Shown piece by piece: positions 32,072 through 41,220 of a stretch of 64,000 bases of DNA (its first letter is position 1; each line of letters opens with the position of its first letter). This DNA is from Chloroflexota bacterium (GTDB lineage: Bacteria; Chloroflexota; Dehalococcoidia; Lucifugimonadales; Lucifugimonadaceae). Below the pieces are notes generated by a model, which searched no databases, was not told where the DNA came from, and worked only from the letters and a program-made list of their open reading frames with translations. The stretch is taken from positions 1 through 64,000 of the forward strand of contig PBKW01000009.1 of NCBI GenBank assembly GCA_002721615.1. Direction: 5' to 3'. Both the position numbers and the translations under genes were made by a program.

Positions 32072-32413
32072 TTGAGTGTAAAATCTATTAAAACCCAAAA
32101 ATTATTTAAATATGTTTGGCTAACAGGGGCGAAATATCATGGGAAATTCATGATATTATCTGTTATAAGATCTAACTCTGATATAGAATCTGTATTCGGA
32201 ATTTCTGTTGGAAAAAATCTAGGCTCTGCAGTTATAAGGAATAAAGTTAAAAGAAGAATAAGAAATATTTTATTGGATTCAACTAAAGAATTTACTGGAT
32301 TATCTCTCATAATATATTTAAGAAAAAATGCTAGTAATGTTTCTTTTATAAAATTAAGAGATGAATTTGTTTATTTGTTGGATGAGTTCATGTTTAATGA
32401 AAGGAAAACTTGA
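32072..32413 (+). CDS. rnpA: Ribonuclease P protein component
   Basis: 113 residues from a TTG. It contains SVGKNLGSAVIRNKVKRRIRNILLD, the conserved RNR-like RNA-binding motif, plus an LIIYLRKNA strand. The protein helps the RNase P RNA cut tRNA leaders. The gene follows rpmH by 15 bases and overlaps yidD by four. It is typical in length and position. Confidence 0.92.
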   Translation: MSVKSIKTQKLFKYVWLTGAKYHGKFMILSVIRSNSDIESVFGISVGKNLGSAVIRNKVKRRIRNILLDSTKEFTGLSLIIYLRKNASNVSFIKLRDEFVYLLDEFMFNERKT

Positions 32414-32616
32414 AATTATTGATAATTGGGTTAATAAAATTTTATCAGAAAGGTATTTCACCTTTTTTACCTAGTATTTGTAAATATCAACCTACTTGCT
32501 CAGAATATGCGCTTCAAGCAATTAATAAGTTTGGTGTTTTAAAAGGTACTTGGTTAGCATTTTTTAGAATTTTAAGATGTAATCCTTGGGCAAAAGGAGG
32601 TGCAGATTATGTTTAA
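32410..32616 (+). CDS. yidD: YidD membrane protein insertion factor
   Basis: 68 residues starting at a TTG inside the rnpA stop. IKFYQKGISPFLPSICKYQP, then TCSEYALQAI and RCNPWAKGG, are the unmistakable YidD signatures, including the conserved cysteines. It is a small peripheral inner-membrane protein that assists YidC. Confidence 0.93.
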   Translation: MKLLIIGLIKFYQKGISPFLPSICKYQPTCSEYALQAINKFGVLKGTWLAFFRILRCNPWAKGGADYV

Positions 32617-32649
32617 TAATCAAGAGTTATTCTATTTAAAGTTATTCAG

Positions 32650-33972
32650 ATGAGAAGAATGAGGATAAAAAAAATCATATTTTTCATGATGCTTATTTTT
32701 TTGATGAGTATCCAAATATCCTGTATGAATGAAATGCAGCATATGGGAGGATGGAGTCCTCCGATAGCATCAGATGATCATATTTTTATATCTGCTTCTG
32801 ACGGATATATATATAGATTTAGTAGAGATTCTGGCTATCATGATAATCTTTGGAAATTTCCTAATGGAGATGTTTCCTTGGGAGCATTTTATGGAGACAT
32901 GATCATTAAAGATGGTGTTCTTTATGGATCTTCTTATGGTGATGGAAACGGTAATAGATGTCAAAGTAGAGATTGTGTAACTAATATTTTTGGTATAGAT
33001 ATTATTTCTGGGAACTCTATTTGGTCTGAGAGTTTAGTGAGATTAGATTCTACTATAGTAGGTGGAGTTAATATACATTCTGATAAAACATTAATATTTG
33101 CTACTTCAGAAAATGATGATCAAGATGGGTTTGGTAGCTATATTTATGGGATAGACATTCAATCAGATTCTGATAAGTCATTAAAAGATAGAATTTCACA
33201 ACGTATATTATGGAAAGTCCCTGTAAAAGGAAAAATTTATGGAAAGATTATGATCCATGAAAACTTAGGTATAGTGGGTACAATTTCTGGGAGTTTAATT
33301 GCCATAGATTTAAGAAGTAATGAAGATTTGATTTCTGTTGGTGAAAAAGAATATTTATTTAATGATCCTAGTAGATTAGTAATGGAATTAGACTGGGGAT
33401 CTCCAATTGTTTCTTCTCCGCTAGATGCAGGAGAACATATTTGCTTTGGAGATATTTCTGGAGCATTTAAATGTATAGAAAAAAAACAAATGGGTTTTTT
33501 CAATGATAAAAAGATGAAATTTGAATCAAATTCATCTATTGATCAAGGAATGATTAGAGAAATTTTATTAGATGGATGGATATGGTCTAAACCTGTTTTT
33601 AATGATGGAATCGCTTATGTATCAACGCTTTCAGGGAATATTTATGCAATTGACGTGAATTCTTTAAGCATTATCTGGGAAACTAAAGCTAAATATAAAG
33701 GGAAACCAGTTGGTTCTGCTACAATTTTTAATCATTCTGGATTGAAATCTTTAGCTGTTCCATTTGACAAAGATACAGTAGGAATTTTTGATGTGATTAC
33801 TGGAAGTGTTTTAGGAGAGTTTCCTGTTGATGACGGAGTTTCAGTAATGCCATTAGTTGTTGATAATCTTTTATATGTTATTGATTTAGAAGGAAGGGTC
33901 AAAACTTTTTCTACTGGAGATCGCACATTAGTTAGATGTTTTGATTTAGAAAAATTAGAGGGATGTAAATAA
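32650..33972 (+). CDS. PQQ-like beta-propeller lipoprotein
   Basis: 440 residues. A signal peptide ends in the lipobox SIQISC. The mature protein has repeated propeller blades: DDHIFISASDGYIYRFSRD, GVLYGSSYG, KIYGKIMIHE with SGSLIAIDLR, GIAYVSTLSGNIYAIDVNSL and NLLYVIDLEGRVKTFS. The layout resembles BamB and PQQ-type repeat proteins, but no enzyme site is visible. Its place between yidD and yidC is unusual and may indicate a role in membrane-protein or envelope assembly. Confidence 0.65.
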   Translation: MRRMRIKKIIFFMMLIFLMSIQISCMNEMQHMGGWSPPIASDDHIFISASDGYIYRFSRDSGYHDNLWKFPNGDVSLGAFYGDMIIKDGVLYGSSYGDGNGNRCQSRDCVTNIFGIDIISGNSIWSESLVRLDSTIVGGVNIHSDKTLIFATSENDDQDGFGSYIYGIDIQSDSDKSLKDRISQRILWKVPVKGKIYGKIMIHENLGIVGTISGSLIAIDLRSNEDLISVGEKEYLFNDPSRLVMELDWGSPIVSSPLDAGEHICFGDISGAFKCIEKKQMGFFNDKKMKFESNSSIDQGMIREILLDGWIWSKPVFNDGIAYVSTLSGNIYAIDVNSLSIIWETKAKYKGKPVGSATIFNHSGLKSLAVPFDKDTVGIFDVITGSVLGEFPVDDGVSVMPLVVDNLLYVIDLEGRVKTFSTGDRTLVRCFDLEKLEGCK

Positions 33973-33980
33973 AAGATTTT

Positions 33981-34901
33981 ATGGATATCTTTGGAATTTT
34001 GTGGACTGAAATAATTATGAAGCCAATGGTTAATACATTGACTCTAATATATACGTTATTTCATAATTTCGGATTTAGCATAATCTTGTTTACTATAATT
34101 GTAAGAATTCTTATGATTCCCCTACAAGTGCGTCAAGTTAGACAGATGAAAGGAATGGCTGAAATCCAACCGAAAATTAAAGCTATTCAAGAAAAATATA
34201 AAGACAAAAAAGATAGAGATAGTAGACAAAAAATGACATCTGAAACTATGGCTCTCTATAAGCAAACGGGGATGAATCCTATTGGATGTTTAGGACCAAT
34301 GATAATTCAGTTGCCTATTTGGATTGGATTATATAGGGCAATTTTCAAAACGGTTCCACCTACACCTGAAGGTCTAGCAAACTTATCTACTTATTTATAT
34401 AAGTGGAATCCAGTAATAAACCAATTGCCCATCAATAGTGAATTCTTAACTATGAATTTAGTTGACCCTGTTCAAAGTACACCAAGACTTTTCATGATAA
34501 TGTTACCTCTATTAGTAGGAGCTACAACTTGGTTACAACAAAAAATGACTACTTTCAACTCAGGAGATGCTAGACAACAACAAACTAATAAAATGATGCT
34601 TTGGATGTTGCCTATAATGTTTGGATTTTTTACTCTATCTTTTCCAGCAGGGCTAGCAGTGTATATACTGTTCTCTAATATAACTGGAATAGGTATTCAA
34701 TATTTTATTTTAAATAAGATGGGATTAGGAATAAAAAAAGATAATAATGAAACTAATTCTGTCATTATACAAAAAGAAAAAAACAGTCAAGAGGATGATT
34801 TAAAAGATGACTACTCAGAATTACACGGGCAAAACAGTCGAAGAGGCAACAAAGTCCGCTCTAGAAAAACTAGGACTAAAAAGGGAAGACGTAGAAATTA
34901 A
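33981..34901 (+). CDS. yidC: Membrane protein insertase YidC (short, Oxa1-type)
   Basis: 306 residues with five helices and no large periplasmic domain, as in Gram-positives and Chloroflexota. The catalytic arginine is in ILFTIIVRILMIPLQ, the amphipathic loop carries VRQMKGMAEIQPKIKAI, and PIGCLGPMIIQLPIWIGLYR and FSNITGIGIQYFILNK follow. The basic C-terminal tail (NKVRSRKTRTKKGRRRN) would bind ribosomes. Its last 95 bases also encode the start of jag in another frame. It inserts proteins into the membrane. Confidence 0.93.
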   Translation: MDIFGILWTEIIMKPMVNTLTLIYTLFHNFGFSIILFTIIVRILMIPLQVRQVRQMKGMAEIQPKIKAIQEKYKDKKDRDSRQKMTSETMALYKQTGMNPIGCLGPMIIQLPIWIGLYRAIFKTVPPTPEGLANLSTYLYKWNPVINQLPINSEFLTMNLVDPVQSTPRLFMIMLPLLVGATTWLQQKMTTFNSGDARQQQTNKMMLWMLPIMFGFFTLSFPAGLAVYILFSNITGIGIQYFILNKMGLGIKKDNNETNSVIIQKEKNSQEDDLKDDYSELHGQNSRRGNKVRSRKTRTKKGRRRN

Positions 34902-35532
34902 GGTTTTGAATCCTGGTAGAGGTGGAGTTTTAGGTTTAGGTGGAGAGGCCGCAGAAATAGAGGTTACAGTTTCTTCAGTTCATTTAGATACTCAATCTTC
35001 ATCTGATTCATTAATTAGTGAATCAGATGATGAGAAACCCCCATTTAAAAATGAAATTGAAAATCAGGTTGATGAGGAAACTGAAAAATTAGCTGTTGAA
35101 ATAATGGATTTTCTAATTTCAAGTTTAGGTGTATCTGTAAAAACATATCTAAGAGATGAAAATGAAGAAAATGGTCTTTATTTTGAAATCGAAGGTGATG
35201 ACGCAGGATTAATAATTGGAAGGAAAGGTGAAACATTAAGAGCAATGCAATTTTTGATGATTTTAATTTTAAAAAGACAATTGGGTAAATCAGTGAGAAT
35301 AACCTTAGATGTTGAAGGTTATAGAGACAGAAGAATTAATAGTTTAGAAGTTTTAGCAGAAAATTCTGCTTCTAAAGTTATCAAATCAGGAAAACCATTT
35401 CGCTTAAACCCAATGTCAGCTTTTGAGAGACGAGTTATTCATGTAGCGTTAGCAGAAAATACAAGTGTAAGAACAGAGAGTAAAGGTAGTGGTTTGAGGC
35501 GCCAAGTAGTTATTTTCCCTGTGAGAGATTGA
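34807..35532 (+). CDS. jag: KH/R3H RNA-binding protein Jag (KhpB)
   Basis: 241 residues. The Jag N-domain starts NYTGKTVEEATKSALEKLGL and ends with PGRGGVLGLGG. An acidic linker (residues about 60-95) leads to the KH domain with GDDAGLIIGRKGETLRAMQF and to the R3H domain MSAFERRVIHVALAENTS. The N-domain is conserved, so the 95-base overlap with yidC is real coding in two frames. Jag proteins bind small RNAs and affect envelope growth. Confidence 0.92.
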   Translation: MTTQNYTGKTVEEATKSALEKLGLKREDVEIKVLNPGRGGVLGLGGEAAEIEVTVSSVHLDTQSSSDSLISESDDEKPPFKNEIENQVDEETEKLAVEIMDFLISSLGVSVKTYLRDENEENGLYFEIEGDDAGLIIGRKGETLRAMQFLMILILKRQLGKSVRITLDVEGYRDRRINSLEVLAENSASKVIKSGKPFRLNPMSAFERRVIHVALAENTSVRTESKGSGLRRQVVIFPVRD

Positions 35533-35539
35533 TTATAAA

Positions 35540-36367
35540 TTGAAAACTCCTGATTTTTTAGTAATTGGTCATGTAACTCAAGATACGATTATTAAGAAAA
35601 ATTTGAATTATCAAACTTTTGGTGGCACTTCATTGTATTCAGCAATACTAGCTAGAGAGTTTGGTTTAAAAACAGCTATATTTACTAGTGCAAGAAGAGA
35701 TTTCCCTTTTAATAAAATACTTAAAAATGTTTTTGTTAAAAATATTTCTAGTGAAAAAAATACTGAATTTGAGAATAATTATCTGGGAAAAAGAAGAGTT
35801 CAATATATTCGAAGTTCTGCAAATGCAATCGAATTTTCTATGATTCCTAAAGAATGGTTGGATTGTAAAATTGTATTTTTAGCTCCTATTTTTAATGAAT
35901 TTTTATCTTTTCCCAAAATATTTAAAAAAAGTTTTGTAGGTTGTAATTTGCAAGGTTGGATAAGAAAAAAAGATTTTAACAATAAGATATATTTAATAGA
36001 AAACTGGCATCATTTAGATTTATCAGGAATTGATTTACTTGTTTTTTCTGATGAAGATGTAAAAAAAGAAAATTGGGGATTTTTTGCTTCTAAAGTGAAA
36101 TATGTTGCAGTAACTTCTGGCTCCAAAGGGGTATATTTTAGTGTTAATGGTGAATGGAATCATGTTTCAAGTTATCCTACTAATTCTTTAGATTCCACAG
36201 GAGCAGGGGATGTTTGGACATCTACATTTATGATCTATTTCTATGAAACAAAAGATATATTATTATCTTCAAAAATGGCTAATGCAGCTGCTAGTTTATC
36301 TATAGAAAATTTAGGATATAGTAATATTCCTGGAAGGGAAAAAGTTAAAAAAAGATTTCTAAAGTAA
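35540..36367 (+). CDS. PfkB-family carbohydrate/nucleoside kinase
   Basis: 275 residues from a TTG. The N-terminal PfkB pattern DFLVIGHVTQDTI and GGTSLYSAILAREFGL is followed by the C-terminal phosphate-binding signature NSLDSTGAGDVWTSTFMIY, whose Asp is the catalytic base. It is shorter than ribokinase. The substrate is unknown. It lies tightly between jag and tlyA. Confidence 0.78.
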   Translation: MKTPDFLVIGHVTQDTIIKKNLNYQTFGGTSLYSAILAREFGLKTAIFTSARRDFPFNKILKNVFVKNISSEKNTEFENNYLGKRRVQYIRSSANAIEFSMIPKEWLDCKIVFLAPIFNEFLSFPKIFKKSFVGCNLQGWIRKKDFNNKIYLIENWHHLDLSGIDLLVFSDEDVKKENWGFFASKVKYVAVTSGSKGVYFSVNGEWNHVSSYPTNSLDSTGAGDVWTSTFMIYFYETKDILLSSKMANAAASLSIENLGYSNIPGREKVKKRFLK

Positions 36368-36379
36368 ATACAGATTAAA

Positions 36380-37132
36380 TTGAGTAAAAAGAACAAAATA
36401 AGACTTGATGAATTGCTAGTTAAGAGGGAAATTTCAAAAAATTTAGATCATGCTAGAAGAGATATTTGGGCAGGAAAAATAAAATTATTGAATTCTGATT
36501 ATAGAGTCTTAGTGCCACATGCAATAGTAGATGTAGATAGTAAATTTCAATTTATTTCACCTGAAAAATTTGTTTCTAGAGGTGGCTATAAGTTAGATAG
36601 TGTTCTTGATGATTTTGCAATAGATGTATCAGGATTTTCAGTACTTGATGTGGGATCTTCAACTGGAGGATTCACTGATTGTGTTATTCAAAGAAATGCT
36701 AAGATAGTTTACTCTGTTGATGTAGGGAAAGGGCAACTTGCATGGAAATTACGGAACAATCCTAAAGTTTTCCCAATTGAAGGATTAAATGCTAGACATA
36801 AATTTACATTACCAAACGATGATCTGGTGGATTTGATAGTTATAGATGTTTCTTTTATTTCTGCTAAATTAATAATTGATAATTGTTTGAATTTTTTAAA
36901 AGATAATGGTTTCGTAATAGTTCTTATTAAACCACAATTTGAATCTGAAAAATCAGATATTGTATATGGAGGAGTCATTAAAGACCCTGTGATACATGCT
37001 AAGGTTTTAGCAGATTTTTTAACATGGACTTTGAGTAAAAATGTTACTATTGTTGATTTGAAAAAATCTAAATTGTTGGGTTTAAAAGGTAACCAAGAAT
37101 ACTTTTTATGTTTAAAAAAAAATAAAGTTTAA
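36380..37132 (+). CDS. tlyA: TlyA-type rRNA ribose methyltransferase
   Basis: 250 residues from a TTG. The S4 RNA-binding domain covers residues 1-65 (IRLDELLVKREISKNLDHAR, SRGGYKLDSVL). A FtsJ-like methyltransferase domain follows with VLDVGSSTGGFTDCVIQ and the catalytic tetrad lysine, Asp and Lys around DLIVIDVSFIS and VLIKPQFE. TlyA methylates 16S and 23S rRNA ribose and is linked to capreomycin sensitivity in other bacteria. It precedes purF in this cluster. Confidence 0.9.
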   Translation: MSKKNKIRLDELLVKREISKNLDHARRDIWAGKIKLLNSDYRVLVPHAIVDVDSKFQFISPEKFVSRGGYKLDSVLDDFAIDVSGFSVLDVGSSTGGFTDCVIQRNAKIVYSVDVGKGQLAWKLRNNPKVFPIEGLNARHKFTLPNDDLVDLIVIDVSFISAKLIIDNCLNFLKDNGFVIVLIKPQFESEKSDIVYGGVIKDPVIHAKVLADFLTWTLSKNVTIVDLKKSKLLGLKGNQEYFLCLKKNKV

Positions 37133-37194
37133 TTTTTTATTGCTCCATGCTTGATTTCTTGATTAAATTAATATTTAAGATCTAAATAGGCAAT

Positions 37195-38622
37195 ATGAAA
37201 GTTTCTTATAATACTAATAATGATAAGCCTAGCGAAAGTTGTGGGATTGTTGGGATCTATTCATCTGATCAAGATATTTCAAAATTAATTTATTTGGGGA
37301 TTTATTCACTACAACACAGAGGCCAAGAAAGTGCTGGGATTGCTTGTTCTGATGGTGAGAAAATCTCATTACATAAAGACTTAGGATTAGTTAATCAAGT
37401 ATTTAAAGAAGAAAATTTGAATAAATTGAGAGGTAATATAGCCATAGGTCATACTAGATATTCAACTATGGGCTCTAATAAAACTTATAATTCCCAACCA
37501 ATTCATGCTCAAGGACCTGAAGGAAGTATTTATTTAGGACATAATGGAAATGTTATAAATGCTATAGAATTGAAAGATCATCTTAAGGAATGGGGTGTAG
37601 AAAATTATGATTCTACTTCTGACTCTGAGTTGATAGCTCAGCTTTATGCTTTGAGCCCAGGGTTAACGTGGGGACAAAAATCTGAGTACTGTATGAGTAA
37701 ACTCAAAGGAGCTTATTCTTTGGTAATGTTATCTAAAGATTCCCTTATTGGAGTTAGAGATCCTTTAGGTATAAGGCCATTATGTCTTGGAGAAATAGAA
37801 GATGGATTTGTTATAGCATCTGAAACATGTGCATTGGATCATATTGGAGCAAAATTTATTAGAGATATTTTACCAGGTGAAACTATTGTTATTAATAAAG
37901 AAGGTGTTTCTTCCAGTATTTTCTCAGGGGCTAGAAAAGTACATTCTATGTGTATCTTTGAACAAATCTATTTTTCTAGACCAGATTCAATTATTGAAGG
38001 ACAATTAACTTATTCAAGTCGTATGGCAATGGGTGCTGAGTTAGCTCGTCAACATCCTGTAAATGCTGATATGGTGATAGGAATTCCTGATTCAGCTACT
38101 GCATCAGCAGTGGGTTATGCAAATGAATCTAATATACCTTTTGGTGAAGGTTTAGTTAAAAATAGATATGTGGGAAGAACCTTCATAGAACCTAATCAAA
38201 AAATTCGTGATTTAGGAGTTAAAACGAAATTTAATCCACTAAAGAATTTAATATCTGGTAAAGATATTGTTGTAGTGGACGATAGTATTGTTCGCGGTAC
38301 TACTACGCCAAGAGTAATGAAAGTACTTAGACAAGCTGGTGTTAGAAAAATTCATATGAGGGTTTGTGCCCCTCCTATTATATCTCCATGTCATTTCGGA
38401 GTTGATATGGGTAAACATGCTGAATTGATTGCTGCAAAAAAAAATATTGAAGAAATTCGAAAATATATAGGAGCAGATTCTTTGGGTTATTTGAATGTTG
38501 AAGGATTATTGAAATCAGTAGGAGTAAAGAACTCTAGTTATTGTAGAGCTTGTTTTACTGGTGAATATCCTATTCCTGTTCAATTAGAGATGGATAAAAT
38601 GCAATTGGAAGAAATTCCTTGA
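37195..38622 (+). CDS. purF: Amidophosphoribosyltransferase
   Basis: 475 residues. A 15-residue propeptide precedes the catalytic Cys16 in ESCGIVGIY, so self-cleavage is expected. The glutaminase domain (LQHRGQESAGIACSDG, GHTRYSTMG) is followed by the phosphoribosyltransferase domain with the PRPP loop VVVDDSIVRGTTT. Cysteines in MCIFEQIYF, ISPCHFGV and SYCRACF fit the 4Fe-4S form of the enzyme found in Bacillus. It makes phosphoribosylamine, the first step of purine synthesis. Confidence 0.96.
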   Translation: MKVSYNTNNDKPSESCGIVGIYSSDQDISKLIYLGIYSLQHRGQESAGIACSDGEKISLHKDLGLVNQVFKEENLNKLRGNIAIGHTRYSTMGSNKTYNSQPIHAQGPEGSIYLGHNGNVINAIELKDHLKEWGVENYDSTSDSELIAQLYALSPGLTWGQKSEYCMSKLKGAYSLVMLSKDSLIGVRDPLGIRPLCLGEIEDGFVIASETCALDHIGAKFIRDILPGETIVINKEGVSSSIFSGARKVHSMCIFEQIYFSRPDSIIEGQLTYSSRMAMGAELARQHPVNADMVIGIPDSATASAVGYANESNIPFGEGLVKNRYVGRTFIEPNQKIRDLGVKTKFNPLKNLISGKDIVVVDDSIVRGTTTPRVMKVLRQAGVRKIHMRVCAPPIISPCHFGVDMGKHAELIAAKKNIEEIRKYIGADSLGYLNVEGLLKSVGVKNSSYCRACFTGEYPIPVQLEMDKMQLEEIP

Positions 38623-38644
38623 ATTATATAGAATTTTGCTTGTA

Positions 38645-39658
38645 ATGTTTAGTAAGAATTATAAAGAATCAGGTGTTGATTTAGAGGCATCTGAAAATTT
38701 AAAGAAACAGATTGGGAATATTTTAAAAAAATTTAAAAATCATTCTTCACACATTGATGGTTTTTTTGCAGGAATTTCTGAAGTTAATTTAAATAAATCG
38801 AATCTTTTAGCTTCTTCTGTAGATGGTGTGGGCACAAAAATTAAGATTGCTCAAATGATGGGCAATTTAAACTTTTTAGGATTCGATTTAGTAAATCATG
38901 GCGTTAACGATATTTTACCTTCAGGTGCAAATCCTCTATTCTTTATGGATTATATTGCTTGTGGGGAAATTAAATCTAAAGAAATTATTTCTATAGTTTC
39001 GAGTTTAGCTAAAGCTTGTCATGAAGTTGAATGTGTTTTATTAGGAGGAGAGACTGCAGTAATGCCTGGGATTTATAAAAATGGTGATATAGATTTAGTA
39101 GGTTTTATGGTTGGACAAGTAAATGTTGATTATATGCAGGATATAAATTTAATAAATCAAGGAGATATTTTAATAGGTTTCCCATCTAATGGTTTACATA
39201 CAAATGGTTATTCACTAGTAAGGTCTATATTTAATTTGGATACAGATTCTTCTCCACTATTTGAAATTGTCCCAGAAACTAATAGTTTATTAGGAGAACT
39301 TTTAATTCTACCTCATAAGAATTATATGAATATATTAAAACCAGTTAGAGGTGTTTTAAAATCTTTGTCTCATATTACTGGTGGAGGAATTACAGGAAAC
39401 TTGCCTAGATCTATTCCTGAAAATCTTGGCGCACAAATAGAAATAGATTCTTGGGATACTCCTAAATTATTTGATTTTATTATGGAAAATGGAAATATAG
39501 AATTAGAAGAAATGTTTAATGTATTTAATATGGGTATAGGAATGATTGCAGTGATTGACCAACAGTACTGTGAAAAAATTCAAAAATTAATTCCAGATTC
39601 AATCGTGATGGGGAAGATTACAAGTCATTCTTCAGATGGAAAGATAAAATTTAAATAA
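38645..39658 (+). CDS. purM: Phosphoribosylformylglycinamidine cyclo-ligase
   Basis: 337 residues from ATG at 38645; an in-frame TTG at 38636 is also possible. The start MFSKNYKESGVDLEASENL is typical of PurM. SSVDGVGTKIKIAQMM, VNHGVNDILPSGANPLFFMD, LGGETAVMPGIY and ITGGGITGNLPR are its ATP-grasp-like signatures. It closes the imidazole ring of AIR, the fifth step of purine synthesis. Confidence 0.95.
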   Translation: MFSKNYKESGVDLEASENLKKQIGNILKKFKNHSSHIDGFFAGISEVNLNKSNLLASSVDGVGTKIKIAQMMGNLNFLGFDLVNHGVNDILPSGANPLFFMDYIACGEIKSKEIISIVSSLAKACHEVECVLLGGETAVMPGIYKNGDIDLVGFMVGQVNVDYMQDINLINQGDILIGFPSNGLHTNGYSLVRSIFNLDTDSSPLFEIVPETNSLLGELLILPHKNYMNILKPVRGVLKSLSHITGGGITGNLPRSIPENLGAQIEIDSWDTPKLFDFIMENGNIELEEMFNVFNMGIGMIAVIDQQYCEKIQKLIPDSIVMGKITSHSSDGKIKFK

Positions 39659-39679
39659 TTTTAATGTTGGAGTAAATTA

Positions 39680-41209
39680 TTGAGAGCATTAATAAGTGTT
39701 TATGAAAAAGAAGGAATAACTGAATTTGCAAAATTTTTAGTTTCTCAAGGTTATCAAGTTTTTAGTACTGGTGGAACTTTAAAATTTTTAGATGAAGAAG
39801 GTGTTTTAGTAGAAAATATTTCTGATATTACAGGTTTTCCAGAAATTTTGGATGGTAGAGTAAAAACTCTACATCCTAAAGTTTATGCAGGAATATTGTC
39901 TATTAGTGGTAATGAAGATCACGAAAAAGAGCTTCGAAACCTTCATATAGAAAAATTTGATTTGGTTGTGAATAATTTATATCCGTTTGAAAAAATTGCT
40001 GATGATAAAAATTCTAAGCTTGAATATGTATTAGAAAATATAGATATTGGTGGACCTTCGATGATTAGAGCAGCTGCAAAAAATTTTAGTGATGTGATTG
40101 TAGTTGTTGATAATAATGATTATTCGTTAATAACTGATTTGATTTTAAGTAAATCAATGTCTTATGACAAAAGAAAATATTTAGCCTACAAAGCTTTTGA
40201 TTATGTATCAAAATATGATAATGCAATTGCAAAGTATTTTCAGAAATTATCTAGAAAAAGCACCGATTCAAATTCATTTCCTGATCAAATTAAATTAAAT
40301 TTGATGAAAGTTAGAGATTTAAGATATGGCGAAAATCCACATCAGAAAGGAGCATTGTATAAAGAAGAAAAAGAAAGTGGGATTATTAGTGATGTTCAAT
40401 TAAACGGACCTGAAATGTCATATTGTAATTATATAGATGCAGAGGCAGCAATAAAAAGTGTGAATGCATTTAAGAAGCATTCTGTATCTATAATTAAACA
40501 TGCAAATCCATGTGGTCTTGCATTTCATGAAGATCAATCTCAAGCATTTAATAATGCCATTGCAGGTGATCCTGTATCTGCATTTGGTGGGATTGTTGGT
40601 TTTAACAGTGAAGTAGAAGAAGATACAGCAATTTTAATTCGAAAGTTTTTTTTCGAAGTTATCGTAGCACCTGGTTATACTAAAAAAAGTTTAACAATTT
40701 TAAAACAGAAGAAAAAATTAAGAATTCTGAAATCTATTTCTAATGATCAAGAAAATTTAATACTTAGATCTTTATCTGGAAATTTTTTGATTCAACAACA
40801 AGATTCTCTCAAAGAAAATTGGGATCATTTCAATATAGTTACAGAAAAAGATCCCTCAGAAGTAGAGATAGAGGATTTGAAATTTGCTAATAAAGTTTGT
40901 TCTTTTGTTAAATCTAACGCAATTGTTTTAGTAAAAAATAATCATGTGATAGGTATAGGGGCTGGACAACCAAATAGATTGAATAGTGTCAAAATAGCAT
41001 GTGATTTAGCAGGAAAAAATTCTCAAGGATCTGTTCTTGCTTCTGATGCCTTTTTCCCTTTCGCTGATGGATTGGAAATAGCAATAAAATTTGGAGTAAA
41101 ATCCGTTATTCAGCCTGGAGGATCTATTCGTGATAATGAAATAATTTCTGAAGCTAATAAAGCTGGAATATCAATGATTATGACAGGCAGACGGCATTTT
41201 TTACATTAA
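39680..41209 (+). CDS. purH: Bifunctional AICAR transformylase / IMP cyclohydrolase
   Basis: 509 residues from a TTG preceded by GGAG. The N-terminal cyclohydrolase domain has LISVYEKEGITEFAKFL, STGGTLKFL and RVKTLHPKVYAG. The transformylase domain has LRYGENPHQKGALY, SIIKHANPCGLAF, AFGGIVGFN and the end QPGGSIRDNEIISEA. The two last steps to IMP are thus on one protein. It ends the purF-purM-purH run. Confidence 0.95.
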   Translation: MRALISVYEKEGITEFAKFLVSQGYQVFSTGGTLKFLDEEGVLVENISDITGFPEILDGRVKTLHPKVYAGILSISGNEDHEKELRNLHIEKFDLVVNNLYPFEKIADDKNSKLEYVLENIDIGGPSMIRAAAKNFSDVIVVVDNNDYSLITDLILSKSMSYDKRKYLAYKAFDYVSKYDNAIAKYFQKLSRKSTDSNSFPDQIKLNLMKVRDLRYGENPHQKGALYKEEKESGIISDVQLNGPEMSYCNYIDAEAAIKSVNAFKKHSVSIIKHANPCGLAFHEDQSQAFNNAIAGDPVSAFGGIVGFNSEVEEDTAILIRKFFFEVIVAPGYTKKSLTILKQKKKLRILKSISNDQENLILRSLSGNFLIQQQDSLKENWDHFNIVTEKDPSEVEIEDLKFANKVCSFVKSNAIVLVKNNHVIGIGAGQPNRLNSVKIACDLAGKNSQGSVLASDAFFPFADGLEIAIKFGVKSVIQPGGSIRDNEIISEANKAGISMIMTGRRHFLH

Positions 41210-41220
41210 TGAGTTTTTAA

